Shown here piece by piece: positions 19,691-29,700 of a stretch of DNA of 62,291 nt. A model generated the notes under the pieces. It did not search any database and was not told where the DNA came from. It saw nothing but the letters and a program-made list of their open reading frames with translations. Position 1 is the stretch's first letter. The number at the start of each line of letters is the position of its first letter. Made by a program: the position numbers and the translations under genes. The DNA is taken from contig JAIEDQ010000060.1 in NCBI GenBank assembly GCA_029067895.1, positions 1-62,291 on the forward strand, given 5' to 3'. This DNA is from Oscillospiraceae bacterium (GTDB taxonomy: Bacteria; Bacillota; Clostridia; Oscillospirales; Ruminococcaceae).

Positions 19691-20316
19691 CTTTCTTGCT
19701 CCTTTCGCAAGCTGTGTATTGGTGCAATTGCACAATTAGTTTTAAACTTGCCGTTTATATATAAATCAATAGGCTCGGAACAATATTCATTTTCCTCCGT
19801 CAAAAAGCGGCAATGCGCTGTATTGTTTTCCCTGTCAAGCTTTACGCAAAACAATGAAATTGCCTCGTTCTGCGTTGTAAGCATATCATAACGGTTCAGC
19901 TTTTTGGGGATTTGAGGGGCAAATGTCACAATAGCATCCGGCATTGGAATGTACAAAACGTCACGTTCATCTGCGGGAAGTAGTTTTTTAGGGAAGTATG
20001 CGTCAATAAGCCCAAGAATAAAATATGCCTCTTCCCAAATTAACACCATAATTACAATTGTCAAAAAGATATCATATATATCATATGATTGAAACTCACA
20101 TAACAGAAAGTAAAACACCGCTCCCAAAGCAAACGTGATAATTGATATAACTATATTATCTTTAATACTTGGTTCGTTTTTGCTTCTTATTAAATGTCCT
20201 CCGCAATTTTTGCATTTATATTTGGAAATTCTATTATAAATACTGTATTTTGTGGGTCTATAGGCATGGCAAGTAATTTTGCTTTTCTTCCCGCAGTGCG
20301 GACAAATTTTTTTCAT
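19687..20316 (-). CDS. Hypothetical membrane protein with N-terminal zinc ribbon
   Basis: MKKICPHCGKKSKIT...YKCKNCGGHLI plus two TM segments. Confidence 0.65.
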   Translation of the reverse strand: MKKICPHCGKKSKITCHAYRPTKYSIYNRISKYKCKNCGGHLIRSKNEPSIKDNIVISIITFALGAVFYFLLCEFQSYDIYDIFLTIVIMVLIWEEAYFILGLIDAYFPKKLLPADERDVLYIPMPDAIVTFAPQIPKKLNRYDMLTTQNEAISLFCVKLDRENNTAHCRFLTEENEYCSEPIDLYINGKFKTNCAIAPIHSLRKEQES

Positions 20317-20364
20317 AAATATTCGCACTCCATTATGTTTCTTTCGGCAATGCAAAGACAAGGT

Positions 20365-23310
20365 TTAATCCGTCAGCATTGCGTCCCCCGAATTTTCTTT
20401 AAGGGTGTCGGCAGTGCCGTCCTCGATCATTTCCAGCATATGGGGAACAATCTGCGGGTCAAACTGACTTCCGCTGCCGTCCTTCAGCTCCGATTCAATG
20501 ATCTCACTGCTGAGCGGCTTGCGGTAACATCTTTCGCTGGACATGGCGTCGTAGGTATCCGCAACGCCGATTATCCTTGCCACCAGCGGGATATCCTCCC
20601 CCGCCCTGCCCTCGCAGTAGCCGCCGCCGTCATAGCGTTCGTGGTGGAACTTTGCACCCTCGGATATTCCGTTAAGCGCGGTGAAGTTTTTCAGTATTTC
20701 AGCACCGATCTCGGGGTGAGTCTGTATGACCTTTCTTTCCTCTGAATCGAGCTTTCCCGGCTTGTTGAGGATATGGTCGGGAATACCGATCTTTCCGATA
20801 TCGTGGAGCAGAGCAACATAGTAGATATGCTCCTGCTCCTGCGGGGACATACCCATGCGCTTTGCAAGCTCTCTGGAATATCTTGCCACACGTATGGAGT
20901 GACCGTTTGTGTATTTGTCCTTAGCGTCGATAGTTCCCGCAAAGGTAAGCAGGGACTGCTCCAGAATGTCCTGATACTCACGCTGTCTGCGCTGTGCGAT
21001 CTTCACCTTCGCGGCGGAAATGGCTGCGATCGAACCCATTGCGGCAGCCATAAGCACAATCACTGCGCATATCCAGAAAAGCGGATATTCGACAAGCTTT
21101 TTGGTTTTTCTTATTTCAAGGCTGCACGCTCCGCCGGATTTTCCGTCGGGATTGTCGGGGTCGATAACTCTCAGGCTGAATTCGTACCTTCCGCCCGAAA
21201 GATTTGTATAGCTGACCGAGCCGTTTTTCACGTCACTGACAACGATCTCCTCGTCATCGAAGCCGTCAAGCCTGTAGCCTATGGAAAATCTTGTCGTATC
21301 CGTAAAGGACAGCGCCGCAAAGTTCACGGTAACACGCTGCGCGCCGCTGGGAAGTACCATGTCCTCGGGGTGGTCGTAGACCTTTCCGTCCACCACCACG
21401 CTGCTTATTATGACCTTTGGAAGCTCGTTCTGCGGAGCGGTAAAGCCAAACACGCTCACGCCGCTTCTTGTGGCAAGATAAAGCTGTCCGCCGTCGAGGC
21501 AGTGCCATGTGTTTGCGTTGAGAGAGCCCGACAGACCGTACTCAAAGCCGTATGTGACGGGATTTCCCGTTCCGCCCGCAAGCAGGTCTTCTCTGTCCGC
21601 GGCAAGTATGCCATTGTTCTGGAGCAGCCAGAGCGTGCCGTCAATGAGGTAAAAGTCGAATATGCTTCCCGCGCCCTTTTCAAGCGCGTCAAGCTTTGTG
21701 AAAGAGCCGTTGTCCATGTAGTAAAGGCTGCTGCCCGCGCTGATGAAGTATCCGCTTCCCGTGTCGTCCTTTAGCATACGCAGAACCACGCCCTCGGAAA
21801 GTCCGCTGTCGAAGCTGTGGGAGACTACCTCCCCGCCGTCTTTCAGCTCGTAGATACCTCCGCCGTCGCTGCCCGCAAAGACAGATCCGCTGTCCGTTTC
21901 AAGCAGGGACAGTATGGCGGGGTACTCGAAATCTGTAAAGCTTTCCACCTTGCCGTCCTTGATAAAGCTTACGCCGTTCTGCGTACCGACGGCGATAGTA
22001 CCGTCCTTAAGCTCCAGCAGAGTTCTCGCCCTGTCACCCGCAAGACCCTCCGCGCTGCTGTAAACGGTGGTTTCGCCGCTTTTCGGATCCAACATTACAA
22101 CGGGAGTGTCCGAATAGGAAGCCGTCCAGATACGTCCGCGGCTGTCGGCGATAACGTGTCTTACGCGAATACCGTCCAGCATTTCCGTAAGGGGACTTTC
22201 CTGTCTTGTCCAGTCCTCGCCGCAGACAATAACGCCGCTGTCCGTGCCGATATACTTTAGTCCGCCGCTGACAGCCACCGCGTTGAGAGCAATGCCGTCA
22301 AGCTCCGCGGCTGCGTTGGGAGAGGAATAGCAGCCCACAGAGTACCTTACGATACCCTCGCTTGTGGAAGCAAGCCAGATGTTCCCCTCATAATCTATAT
22401 ATGCGCTGTTGAGGGAAACTGCTCCCTCGCTTTCACTGAATTCCTTGACCGTTCCGTCGGGGTAGATTATCCCGAAGCCGTGCAGACCGCTCACCGTCAT
22501 TGCGCCGTCGTCCATCATTCTCATGCTGTTGTGAGTGATAACGCTTTCCGCGTCGAATATCTGTACGCTTACGCCGCCGTCTAAGTTCACGGAATCAAAG
22601 CTGAGACGCGCTATCTTGTTTCCCGCGCTGCCCAGCCATACGTCTCCGTTTGAGCCCGACGCAACACTGTAGACCGACTCGCCCTCGCCGAGAAAATCCT
22701 CGCCCGAAGCAATGCGGATAAGCTTTCCGTCGTAAACGACCGCGCAGCCGCCCGAGCTTTCCGCGCCCCAGACCCTGCCGAATTTATCCACCGCAACGGA
22801 ATAGACCGTCTGTCCCGAAAGCTCGGGAATGTCGTAAATGCGCATTGTACCCTCGTTTATCTCGGCGATACCCGAATTGGAGCAGGCGTAGATAACGCCG
22901 TCCGCGTCCTCGGCAAAGCCTCTTACGCAGAGAAACGTGTCCTGCGGCTGACCGTCGGGCTGGGTAATAATGCCGTTTTCGTACACGAACACACCCGCGT
23001 CGTTAGTGCCTATCCAAAGTTTTCCAACCGAGTCCTCGAAAAGCATTCTCACCGAGGAGGAGGGCAGGATACCCTCGGTGCTGAAATTGCGGAATTCCGT
23101 ACCGTCGTAGCGGATAAGACCGCCGTAGCTGCCGACCCAGATATAGCCGTCCGCAGTCTGCAAAACGTCGTTCGCCTCGCCCGTGGGCAGACCGCTGCGC
23201 TCGTTGAAAACCGTCCTGACATAGGGAAGCTCCTCCGCGGACACAGACGCCGCGCAGAGCGAAACAAATACTATCGGAATAATCAAAAATATCAAAAATC
23301 TTCTTATCAC
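20365..23310 (-). CDS. Two-component-regulator-propeller / Y_Y_Y sensor with C-terminal HD-GYP domain
   Basis: Signal peptide; repeated propeller blades (YIWVGSYGGLIRYDG, KLWIGTNDAGVFVYENG); Y_Y_Y-type region, TM, then HDIGKIGIPDHILNKPGKL...HHERYDGGGY...RIIGVADTYDAM; GTG start 23310 with GAGG RBS. Confidence 0.85.
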   Translation of the reverse strand: MIRRFLIFLIIPIVFVSLCAASVSAEELPYVRTVFNERSGLPTGEANDVLQTADGYIWVGSYGGLIRYDGTEFRNFSTEGILPSSSVRMLFEDSVGKLWIGTNDAGVFVYENGIITQPDGQPQDTFLCVRGFAEDADGVIYACSNSGIAEINEGTMRIYDIPELSGQTVYSVAVDKFGRVWGAESSGGCAVVYDGKLIRIASGEDFLGEGESVYSVASGSNGDVWLGSAGNKIARLSFDSVNLDGGVSVQIFDAESVITHNSMRMMDDGAMTVSGLHGFGIIYPDGTVKEFSESEGAVSLNSAYIDYEGNIWLASTSEGIVRYSVGCYSSPNAAAELDGIALNAVAVSGGLKYIGTDSGVIVCGEDWTRQESPLTEMLDGIRVRHVIADSRGRIWTASYSDTPVVMLDPKSGETTVYSSAEGLAGDRARTLLELKDGTIAVGTQNGVSFIKDGKVESFTDFEYPAILSLLETDSGSVFAGSDGGGIYELKDGGEVVSHSFDSGLSEGVVLRMLKDDTGSGYFISAGSSLYYMDNGSFTKLDALEKGAGSIFDFYLIDGTLWLLQNNGILAADREDLLAGGTGNPVTYGFEYGLSGSLNANTWHCLDGGQLYLATRSGVSVFGFTAPQNELPKVIISSVVVDGKVYDHPEDMVLPSGAQRVTVNFAALSFTDTTRFSIGYRLDGFDDEEIVVSDVKNGSVSYTNLSGGRYEFSLRVIDPDNPDGKSGGACSLEIRKTKKLVEYPLFWICAVIVLMAAAMGSIAAISAAKVKIAQRRQREYQDILEQSLLTFAGTIDAKDKYTNGHSIRVARYSRELAKRMGMSPQEQEHIYYVALLHDIGKIGIPDHILNKPGKLDSEERKVIQTHPEIGAEILKNFTALNGISEGAKFHHERYDGGGYCEGRAGEDIPLVARIIGVADTYDAMSSERCYRKPLSSEIIESELKDGSGSQFDPQIVPHMLEMIEDGTADTLKENSGDAMLTD

Positions 23311-23519
23311 GCCGCTCACCTCATCTTGATAAGTGGTAATGCCTGAAAACATCAATCATATTATTTTACCATCTTTCCTGAATTATTTCAAGCACCAATA
23401 TGCACAAAATACGTCAAAAACAGGGCGCGGCGGTTGGCTAAAGAGTATTTACATAAAATATGTATAAAAAATTGTTACTTTTTCACAATTTTTTGTACGG
23501 ATATTGTTCAGTCGGATAC

Positions 23520-23548
23520 TTGAAAAAAATGTGCAAATCTGCTACAAT
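23520..23548 (+). promoter_or_regulatory. Sigma-A-type promoter
   Basis: TTGAAA, 17 nt, TACAAT. Confidence 0.6.
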
Positions 23549-23655
23549 GTTAATATGAATGAAGTATGCCCTCTTGTCGGAAATTTGAACAAGCTTTGCA
23601 AATCACGGCTCGGAGGGACATCTCGTTTAAAATTATTAGGAAATGAGGTTTTTAT

Positions 23656-26559
23656 ATGAAATTGAAAAAACTGCTGGCTGCCGTAACTGCGGCTGCGCTG
23701 GCGGTAACTACTATGGCTGTCACGAGCTTTACGGCAAGTGCGGACGATGCCCCGATCTATTCGGCAACGCTTAGCGCTACAAACGGTTCAACATGTTATG
23801 TTCCGATTTCCGGTGTGGACATGGATAACGTTTCAAAAGTTGTCGTATCGTTTGACTCCGAAACAGCAATAAACGGAGGCGGCGGGTATATGTCCGGCGA
23901 TAACTGGACAAACATTGCAAATAACTTTAGCTGCGCTGCTAACGGAACATCTGAATGGGAGATAGACGTCTCATCTGCCAAACCTACCGGAGATATTCAG
24001 GTTCAGCTTTGGTATATAGGCGGAGAAGGAACGATCTCAATAACAAAAGTTGAATTTCAGGATTCTGACGGTTCTGCCGTAGACACGATCAGCTCGCCTT
24101 TTTCGACTGCTATTACAAAAACAGAAACCGGTTCTACATCTGTAGAAGCAATAGCCACGGTTGACTATACCAAGGTTGCAAAGGTAGAAGTTGACGTTGA
24201 AAGCTCCACCCAAAAAGGTACCAGCGCAAAAGTTGGTATCAATCAGAATGACGAAGGCAACTGGAAGGACAGCGGAGACATCAAAGTAAATGACGGCGCT
24301 GCCCCTTGGACAGAAACTTGGAGCATCACAGGTCTTAACGGCTGTGTTCCTTCTTCGCTTCAGGTTAGTTTCTACAGCATAGACGTTGGACAGGTTCTTT
24401 CTGTAAACGCTATTAGATTTATTGACGGAGACGGCAAGGTTTTACACTCTGTTCCCGGCGGAGCTGCTTCCGAACCCGGTGAAGTTTCCGTAACCGTAAC
24501 TCCTGCAACCGCAACTGTTAAGGCAGGCGAAACTGTTCAGCTGGAAGCAGCTGTGACAGGCAAGGACGACGCAGTAGTTACATGGACTTCGACAGACACA
24601 GACATTGCTACAGTTAACGCAAGCGGTCTTGTTACAGGCGTTGCAAAAGGCTCGTGCGATATCAGAGCTCTTGTTGACGGTAAATTTTTAGGGACACCTA
24701 CTTCTTTCTCAGTAGTTACTGTTAACGAAGAGAGCGGCTCGGACGAAGTCGATACCAGCGGCTGGAAAATTGCAGCTAACGGATTTACCCCAAGCTGGGG
24801 CGGCTGGAAAAGTGTTGAAGGAACCGAAGGCAAGCTTGATTTTACCTGCACGATACAGGATATTATGGACGCTAACAAAATAACCGATATTGCTGATTTC
24901 GGCGGTTTTATCGCTCAGGCTTGGGGTGTTCCTCTTGGCGACAAGGTTTCATATGCAATACGCATTGAAGCGGCTGACGGTACTGTAAAAGCTAATGACA
25001 CCGGTACATATACCGTTGTTGTAAACGGTGGAACTGACACTAACAAGGACGACCCCAATTATTCATTAAAACAATATCAGACAACTGCAGCCGGAGGAAC
25101 TCTTGAACTTGCTCCTACCGATGTAGTTAAGATAGTTATTGCAAGCGGCACTACTATTCCTACATTCCCGACTACAGAACCCGATCCCATTGACCCTCCC
25201 GCTGCTACAGGAACTGTTCTTTGGGAAGGCAACCAGACTATAAGCTGGACTGAAGGCGATAACGTTCAAATCGCACCTGCAAAATTTGCAGACATAAAGG
25301 CTGGCGATACGCTCAAGTTCACAATTACCTGCGATGCAAATTCTCAGCTGAAAATCGCGGCTTTGACAGATGGCTGGCCCGAACTTACAGGTCCTAATCC
25401 AGATCCTGAGTGGGGCGTTGTAGCCGTAAGCGGAACTTCTTACAGCTTTGTTGTAAACGCTGATGACGTTGCATCACTTAAAGAGTTCGGTATGGTTGTT
25501 GCAGGTCAGAATGCAACTGTAACAAAGATCGAGCTTGTCCCCAAAGCAACTCCCAAGCCCCCCGTTGACCCCACACCCGACGATCCTACACCCGATGATC
25601 CCACACACACTCACACCCCCGCTACAGTATGGAGCAGCGACGCAACAGGTCACTGGCACGCTTGCTCAGGCTGTGACAATAAGCTTGATTCCGCTGCTCA
25701 CACAAGCGACGACGGAACAATTACAGCTCCCGCTACAGAAACAACAGCAGGCACTAAGACCTACAAGTGTACCGAATGCGGATATGTTATAAAGGACGAA
25801 ACTATCCCTGCAACAGGCACAAGCAATACACCCGATCCTTGGGTTCATTATTCGAGTGCAACTGCACCCGTTATCCCCACATCCGGAGTTAACAACAGCA
25901 CTGCTCCGACTATAAACGGCAAGGACGGCTGGGAGGCTGTTGCCGCAGAGATCACAGCTGCTTCCGACGGCGACAAGCTCGTTGTTGATATGAACGGCGC
26001 AACAAAGGTTCCTTCCACTGTCTTCAAGGCTATCAAGGGCAAAGACATTGACCTTGTTCTCAACCTGAACAGCAGCATCAAGTGGACTATTAACGGTCTC
26101 AGCGTAACAAGCACAAGTGCTATTGATTTCGACGTTACCAAGAACACAAAGCACATTCCCAATGAAGTAGTTGACAAGGCTGAGGGTTCGCACAAGAGAC
26201 AGATCTCCCTTGACCATAACGGAAGCTTCGGCTGCAACGCAGTTATGAGCTACGATGTTGGCACTCAGTACAACGGACTTTACGCTAACCTCTTCTACTA
26301 CAACCGCAAAGCAAAAGAGCTTGAACTTATCGACTGCAGTCCTATCTCCGGCGGCAAAGCGAACTTCGTGTTCACTCACGCTTCGGATTACCTCATCACT
26401 ATCAGCGATGAGCCTCTCGGCGACTACGAGGACGTTTCCTCGGCAGCAGGAATTGCTTCCGACAACAGCGGCGTAAACAGCATTGCGTTCTGCTCAGTTC
26501 TTGCAGTAATTACTCTTGCTTTCGGATTCGTTATTTACAAAAAACGCAGACATAACTAA
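23656..26559 (+). CDS. Large cell-surface protein with Big_2-type Ig-like domain, Pro/Thr linker and C-terminal TM anchor
   Basis: Signal peptide; VSVTVTPATATVKAGETVQLEAAVTGKDDAVVTWTSTDTDIATVNASGLVTGVAKGSCDI (Big_2); HTPATVWSSDATGHWHACSGCDNKLDSAAH surface-protein repeat; C-terminal TM + KKRRHN. Confidence 0.82.
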   Translation: MKLKKLLAAVTAAALAVTTMAVTSFTASADDAPIYSATLSATNGSTCYVPISGVDMDNVSKVVVSFDSETAINGGGGYMSGDNWTNIANNFSCAANGTSEWEIDVSSAKPTGDIQVQLWYIGGEGTISITKVEFQDSDGSAVDTISSPFSTAITKTETGSTSVEAIATVDYTKVAKVEVDVESSTQKGTSAKVGINQNDEGNWKDSGDIKVNDGAAPWTETWSITGLNGCVPSSLQVSFYSIDVGQVLSVNAIRFIDGDGKVLHSVPGGAASEPGEVSVTVTPATATVKAGETVQLEAAVTGKDDAVVTWTSTDTDIATVNASGLVTGVAKGSCDIRALVDGKFLGTPTSFSVVTVNEESGSDEVDTSGWKIAANGFTPSWGGWKSVEGTEGKLDFTCTIQDIMDANKITDIADFGGFIAQAWGVPLGDKVSYAIRIEAADGTVKANDTGTYTVVVNGGTDTNKDDPNYSLKQYQTTAAGGTLELAPTDVVKIVIASGTTIPTFPTTEPDPIDPPAATGTVLWEGNQTISWTEGDNVQIAPAKFADIKAGDTLKFTITCDANSQLKIAALTDGWPELTGPNPDPEWGVVAVSGTSYSFVVNADDVASLKEFGMVVAGQNATVTKIELVPKATPKPPVDPTPDDPTPDDPTHTHTPATVWSSDATGHWHACSGCDNKLDSAAHTSDDGTITAPATETTAGTKTYKCTECGYVIKDETIPATGTSNTPDPWVHYSSATAPVIPTSGVNNSTAPTINGKDGWEAVAAEITAASDGDKLVVDMNGATKVPSTVFKAIKGKDIDLVLNLNSSIKWTINGLSVTSTSAIDFDVTKNTKHIPNEVVDKAEGSHKRQISLDHNGSFGCNAVMSYDVGTQYNGLYANLFYYNRKAKELELIDCSPISGGKANFVFTHASDYLITISDEPLGDYEDVSSAAGIASDNSGVNSIAFCSVLAVITLAFGFVIYKKRRHN

Positions 26560-26570
26560 TACCAATAACT

Positions 26571-26606
26571 AAAGGCTTCCGCTCTTATGGGCGGAAGCCT
26601 TTTTCT
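26571..26606 (+). terminator. Rho-independent terminator
   Basis: AAAGGCTTCCGCtcttatggGCGGAAGCCTTTTT. Confidence 0.85.
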
Positions 26607-26633
26607 TTTATTGACAACCGTGTGCGGTACAGA

Positions 26634-28418
26634 TCAATATCCGCGCTTATCCATTGTCCTTACCAGATAAACAAACTCGTTTTTGTACTCGTCGCTCTCG
26701 TATCCGTTTGCTTCAAGCATTTCAAGTATCTGTCCGCAGCTTGCCGTACCGCGGTATTCGCTGCCCCTGAGTACCATTCCGAACTCCGCCGCCGCTGCCG
26801 CAAAGGTCATGTTTGCGGGCATTTTCTTGGTGTAGCTCTCCATTGTAACAGGGACTGCAAGAAGCTTGCTTGTGTCGCCGTCAGGCTGCTTGTAGCGCAG
26901 AGATACCGTCAGAAGCTCGTTTTTGTTGCCTGTGACCGTGTTCTGCTGATATTTCAGCTCCGCTTCGGGAATGGACGTTCCGCTCTCGTTCAAAACGATC
27001 TCATACAGCGCGGTAACAGTGTGACCCGCTCCGATCTCGCCCGCGTCCTTGGTATCGTCGGCAAAATCCTTGTCGGCAAGAGCGCGGTTCTCGTAGCCTA
27101 TCAGACGGTATCCCGATACATTTGCGGGGTTGAATTCCACCTGAATTTTAACGTCCTTTGCCACAGTGTAGAGCGTTCCGCTCATTTCCTCAACAAGGAC
27201 TTTTTTCGCTTCAAGCTCGCTGTCAATGTAGGAATAGTTGCCGTTGCCGTGGTCTGCAAGAGCCTCCATGCGGTTGTCCTTGATGTTTCCCGTACCGAAG
27301 CCCAGTACCGACAGGAAAACTCCCGACTCCCGCTTTTCCTCGATAAGCTTTGTAAGCTCCTCCTCGCTGGACAGACCCACGTTCAGGTCTCCGTCCGTAG
27401 CCAATATCACGCGGTTGTTGCCGTTCCTGATGAAGTACTTTTCCGCAAGCTCGTAGGCGCGGTTTATTCCCGCTTCGCCGTAGGTAGAGCCACCCGCTTC
27501 AAGACTGTTTATGGCTTCCTTGATTTTTTTCTTGTCCTCGCCGCTTGTTCCCGTAAGGACAACCTTTTCCTCGCCCGCATAGGTTACGATGGAAATTCTG
27601 TCGTCCTCGGTGAGAGTGTCCGTCAGCATGGTGAACGCTTTCTGCACCAGCGGAAGCTTATCCTCCGAGAACATAGAGCCGCTCACGTCTATCAGGAATA
27701 CCAGATTGAGAGGTTCGCGCTCCTCGCGCTGAATTTCCTCCGCTTTCAGTCCCACCAGCAGAAGCTTTGTCTCGCTGTTCCAAGGACAGTCGGAAAGCTC
27801 CGTAGTAACCGAAAACGGGTCGTCTGTGGTAGGCTGAGGATAGCTGTAATCAAAATAGTTGATAAATTCCTCAATACGCACCGCTTCGGGATTGACATTG
27901 CCGCCGTACTCTATCATTCGGCGCACATTTGCGTAGGAGGCTGTATCAACGTCCACGGAAAAGGTTGACAGCGGATTTGCCGCCACGGACTTGTAGCCGC
28001 TTTCGATAATGCTGCTGTACTCCTCGGTATTGAAGTACTCCTGATAACTGTAGCTGTTCTCTCTCCATGCTCCCGCGCCAGATGTGTTGCCTGTGGGGTA
28101 GGTGTCGTCTGCGTTCGCTTCAAGTCCGACTATTCCCCCGTCAACGGTATTACCATCGGCGTGCTGGAGAACTCCGCTGTTGTTTCCCTGCGGAACATAA
28201 TCGTTGATGGTTTCCTGCGGAGCATAATCGTAGCTGTCAGCGGCAGCTCCTCCTGCGTCGCCGTCGTAGCTGTCATAGTTGTCATATCCGCGTGTCGTTT
28301 CGTAGTAGGCCCCGTCGCTGCTTCCGCTGTCCATTGCACCTGAGCTGCACGCTGAAAGCATTCCCGCAACGGTCAGTATTGCCATTACCGAGCAAACAAA
28401 TCTTCTTCTGTTTTTCAT
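26634..28418 (-). CDS. VWA domain lipoprotein (YfbK-like), paralogue of the 5.6-7.65 kb gene
   Basis: LSACSSGAM lipobox; VFLIDVSGSMFSEDKL MIDAS; long co-linear identity to the first VWA protein (NNRVILATDGDLNVG, GFGTGNIKDNRMEALADHGNGNYSYIDS). Confidence 0.87.
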   Translation of the reverse strand: MKNRRRFVCSVMAILTVAGMLSACSSGAMDSGSSDGAYYETTRGYDNYDSYDGDAGGAAADSYDYAPQETINDYVPQGNNSGVLQHADGNTVDGGIVGLEANADDTYPTGNTSGAGAWRENSYSYQEYFNTEEYSSIIESGYKSVAANPLSTFSVDVDTASYANVRRMIEYGGNVNPEAVRIEEFINYFDYSYPQPTTDDPFSVTTELSDCPWNSETKLLLVGLKAEEIQREEREPLNLVFLIDVSGSMFSEDKLPLVQKAFTMLTDTLTEDDRISIVTYAGEEKVVLTGTSGEDKKKIKEAINSLEAGGSTYGEAGINRAYELAEKYFIRNGNNRVILATDGDLNVGLSSEEELTKLIEEKRESGVFLSVLGFGTGNIKDNRMEALADHGNGNYSYIDSELEAKKVLVEEMSGTLYTVAKDVKIQVEFNPANVSGYRLIGYENRALADKDFADDTKDAGEIGAGHTVTALYEIVLNESGTSIPEAELKYQQNTVTGNKNELLTVSLRYKQPDGDTSKLLAVPVTMESYTKKMPANMTFAAAAAEFGMVLRGSEYRGTASCGQILEMLEANGYESDEYKNEFVYLVRTMDKRGY

Positions 28419-28430
28419 AGTAAATCCTCC

Positions 28431-29687
28431 TTAACTGTTAATGTCCTGCATAACGCCCATGAAAAGCGTTTCGCCGGAAGCTGTTTTTATTTCGTACATA
28501 AACGGTCTGTCAACGATAAACTCGACCGGTTCTTCCACGGGCATTACCCCTCCTGCGTCCATTGTAACGAGCGTCGCAGCGGCGGCTTCCGTGCCCTCCT
28601 CGTCGCAGATTATCTTTGCCGCTTGGATTATCTTGGAAATGTAAAGGTTTGCGTCCTCATCGTCTGTGATACCTCCGAAGCTTGCGGCACCTGGGTCAAA
28701 CGCCTCCCGAACGCCGAGACGTTCAAACATTTCAAGCAATGAACCACCGCTTTCGCACTCGAATTTCGGCATAGACAGCACAACCTTTTTCTCCTCATAT
28801 CCCGTCTCAAATTCGGCGTTAAGCTCGTCAATGCTCATCTCCGCAATAAGGTCTGCGATCCGAGCGTTCTCGTCCAGCGGCAGATACACCCGCATATAAG
28901 AGCCGTCCGTGTAGGGCAGCGTCACCGACTTGAAGCTCTTGCCCTCGCCGTACTGCAAATGCTCTGCCATGTACATTGTAGGCACTTGTACCGTACCGCT
29001 TTTACCGTAAAAGTCGCGGTCATGGGTAGATTGTTTATCAAACTTCCAAACCCACTCGTTTTTGAAGTACAGCGCGTTCACCAGCGCAAGCCGAGCCTCC
29101 TCGGAAAGCGGGCTGTTCAGCAGCTGCGGTATCATTCCTTTGGTATTTTTATCCACCCACTTGTTGAGCTTCTTCACAAAGCCGTCCGAAGATAAGTTCT
29201 CGGTGAAATGCTCCGCGGAGAAAACTTTCTTTAAGGTGTCGCTGTAGCCGTCGTTCAGACCTTTCAAACTGTCTGACAGCCAAGCCGAATTTGCCGTGGA
29301 GATAGTTTTTGAACCGTCAAGCTCCGCTATTATCCCGCCGCAGTCGGCAAGCATATCCTCTTTCGTGCCGTAGCCGAACAGGTCGAGCAGCTCCTTTTCC
29401 GTTGCAGACCCGCTGTCCGCCCCCGCAGCCGCCATACTCAGCGCAAGCTTCGCGCTCAGCGGCGATATAACGAAGCTGTCCTGCTCCTTGAGATATTCTT
29501 TCAGAAACGCTCCGTTGAAGCTGCCGAAAATCTCCTCTGTGGAGTACACCGCTTCGGCATGAGAGACCGATGTCTCCGCACTCTCCACGGGGATCATATC
29601 CTGATTGTATGTCGTCCCGCACGAGGAAAAAATCCCCGCGCCCGTTACGGCAGCGACTGCCGCTGCCAAAAATTTTAGTTTTTTCAT
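28431..29687 (-). CDS. Serpin-family lipoprotein (serpin 1)
   Basis: SSCGTT lipobox; FVISPLSAKLALSMAAAGA, LVNALYFKNEW, KIICDEEGTEAAAAT hinge, VDRPFMYEI. Confidence 0.92.
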   Translation of the reverse strand: MKKLKFLAAAVAAVTGAGIFSSCGTTYNQDMIPVESAETSVSHAEAVYSTEEIFGSFNGAFLKEYLKEQDSFVISPLSAKLALSMAAAGADSGSATEKELLDLFGYGTKEDMLADCGGIIAELDGSKTISTANSAWLSDSLKGLNDGYSDTLKKVFSAEHFTENLSSDGFVKKLNKWVDKNTKGMIPQLLNSPLSEEARLALVNALYFKNEWVWKFDKQSTHDRDFYGKSGTVQVPTMYMAEHLQYGEGKSFKSVTLPYTDGSYMRVYLPLDENARIADLIAEMSIDELNAEFETGYEEKKVVLSMPKFECESGGSLLEMFERLGVREAFDPGAASFGGITDDEDANLYISKIIQAAKIICDEEGTEAAAATLVTMDAGGVMPVEEPVEFIVDRPFMYEIKTASGETLFMGVMQDINS

Positions 29688-29700
29688 TTTATCACCACTT

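Noticed and set aside
25540-25625. Short direct repeats (cccgacgatcctacacccgatgatcccaca) resembling an array
   Set aside because: In-frame Pro/Thr/Asp linker of the surface protein; no spacers, not CRISPR
26622-27968. 448 aa plus-strand ORF
   Set aside because: Antisense to the VWA lipoprotein gene, which has a lipobox, MIDAS and RBS
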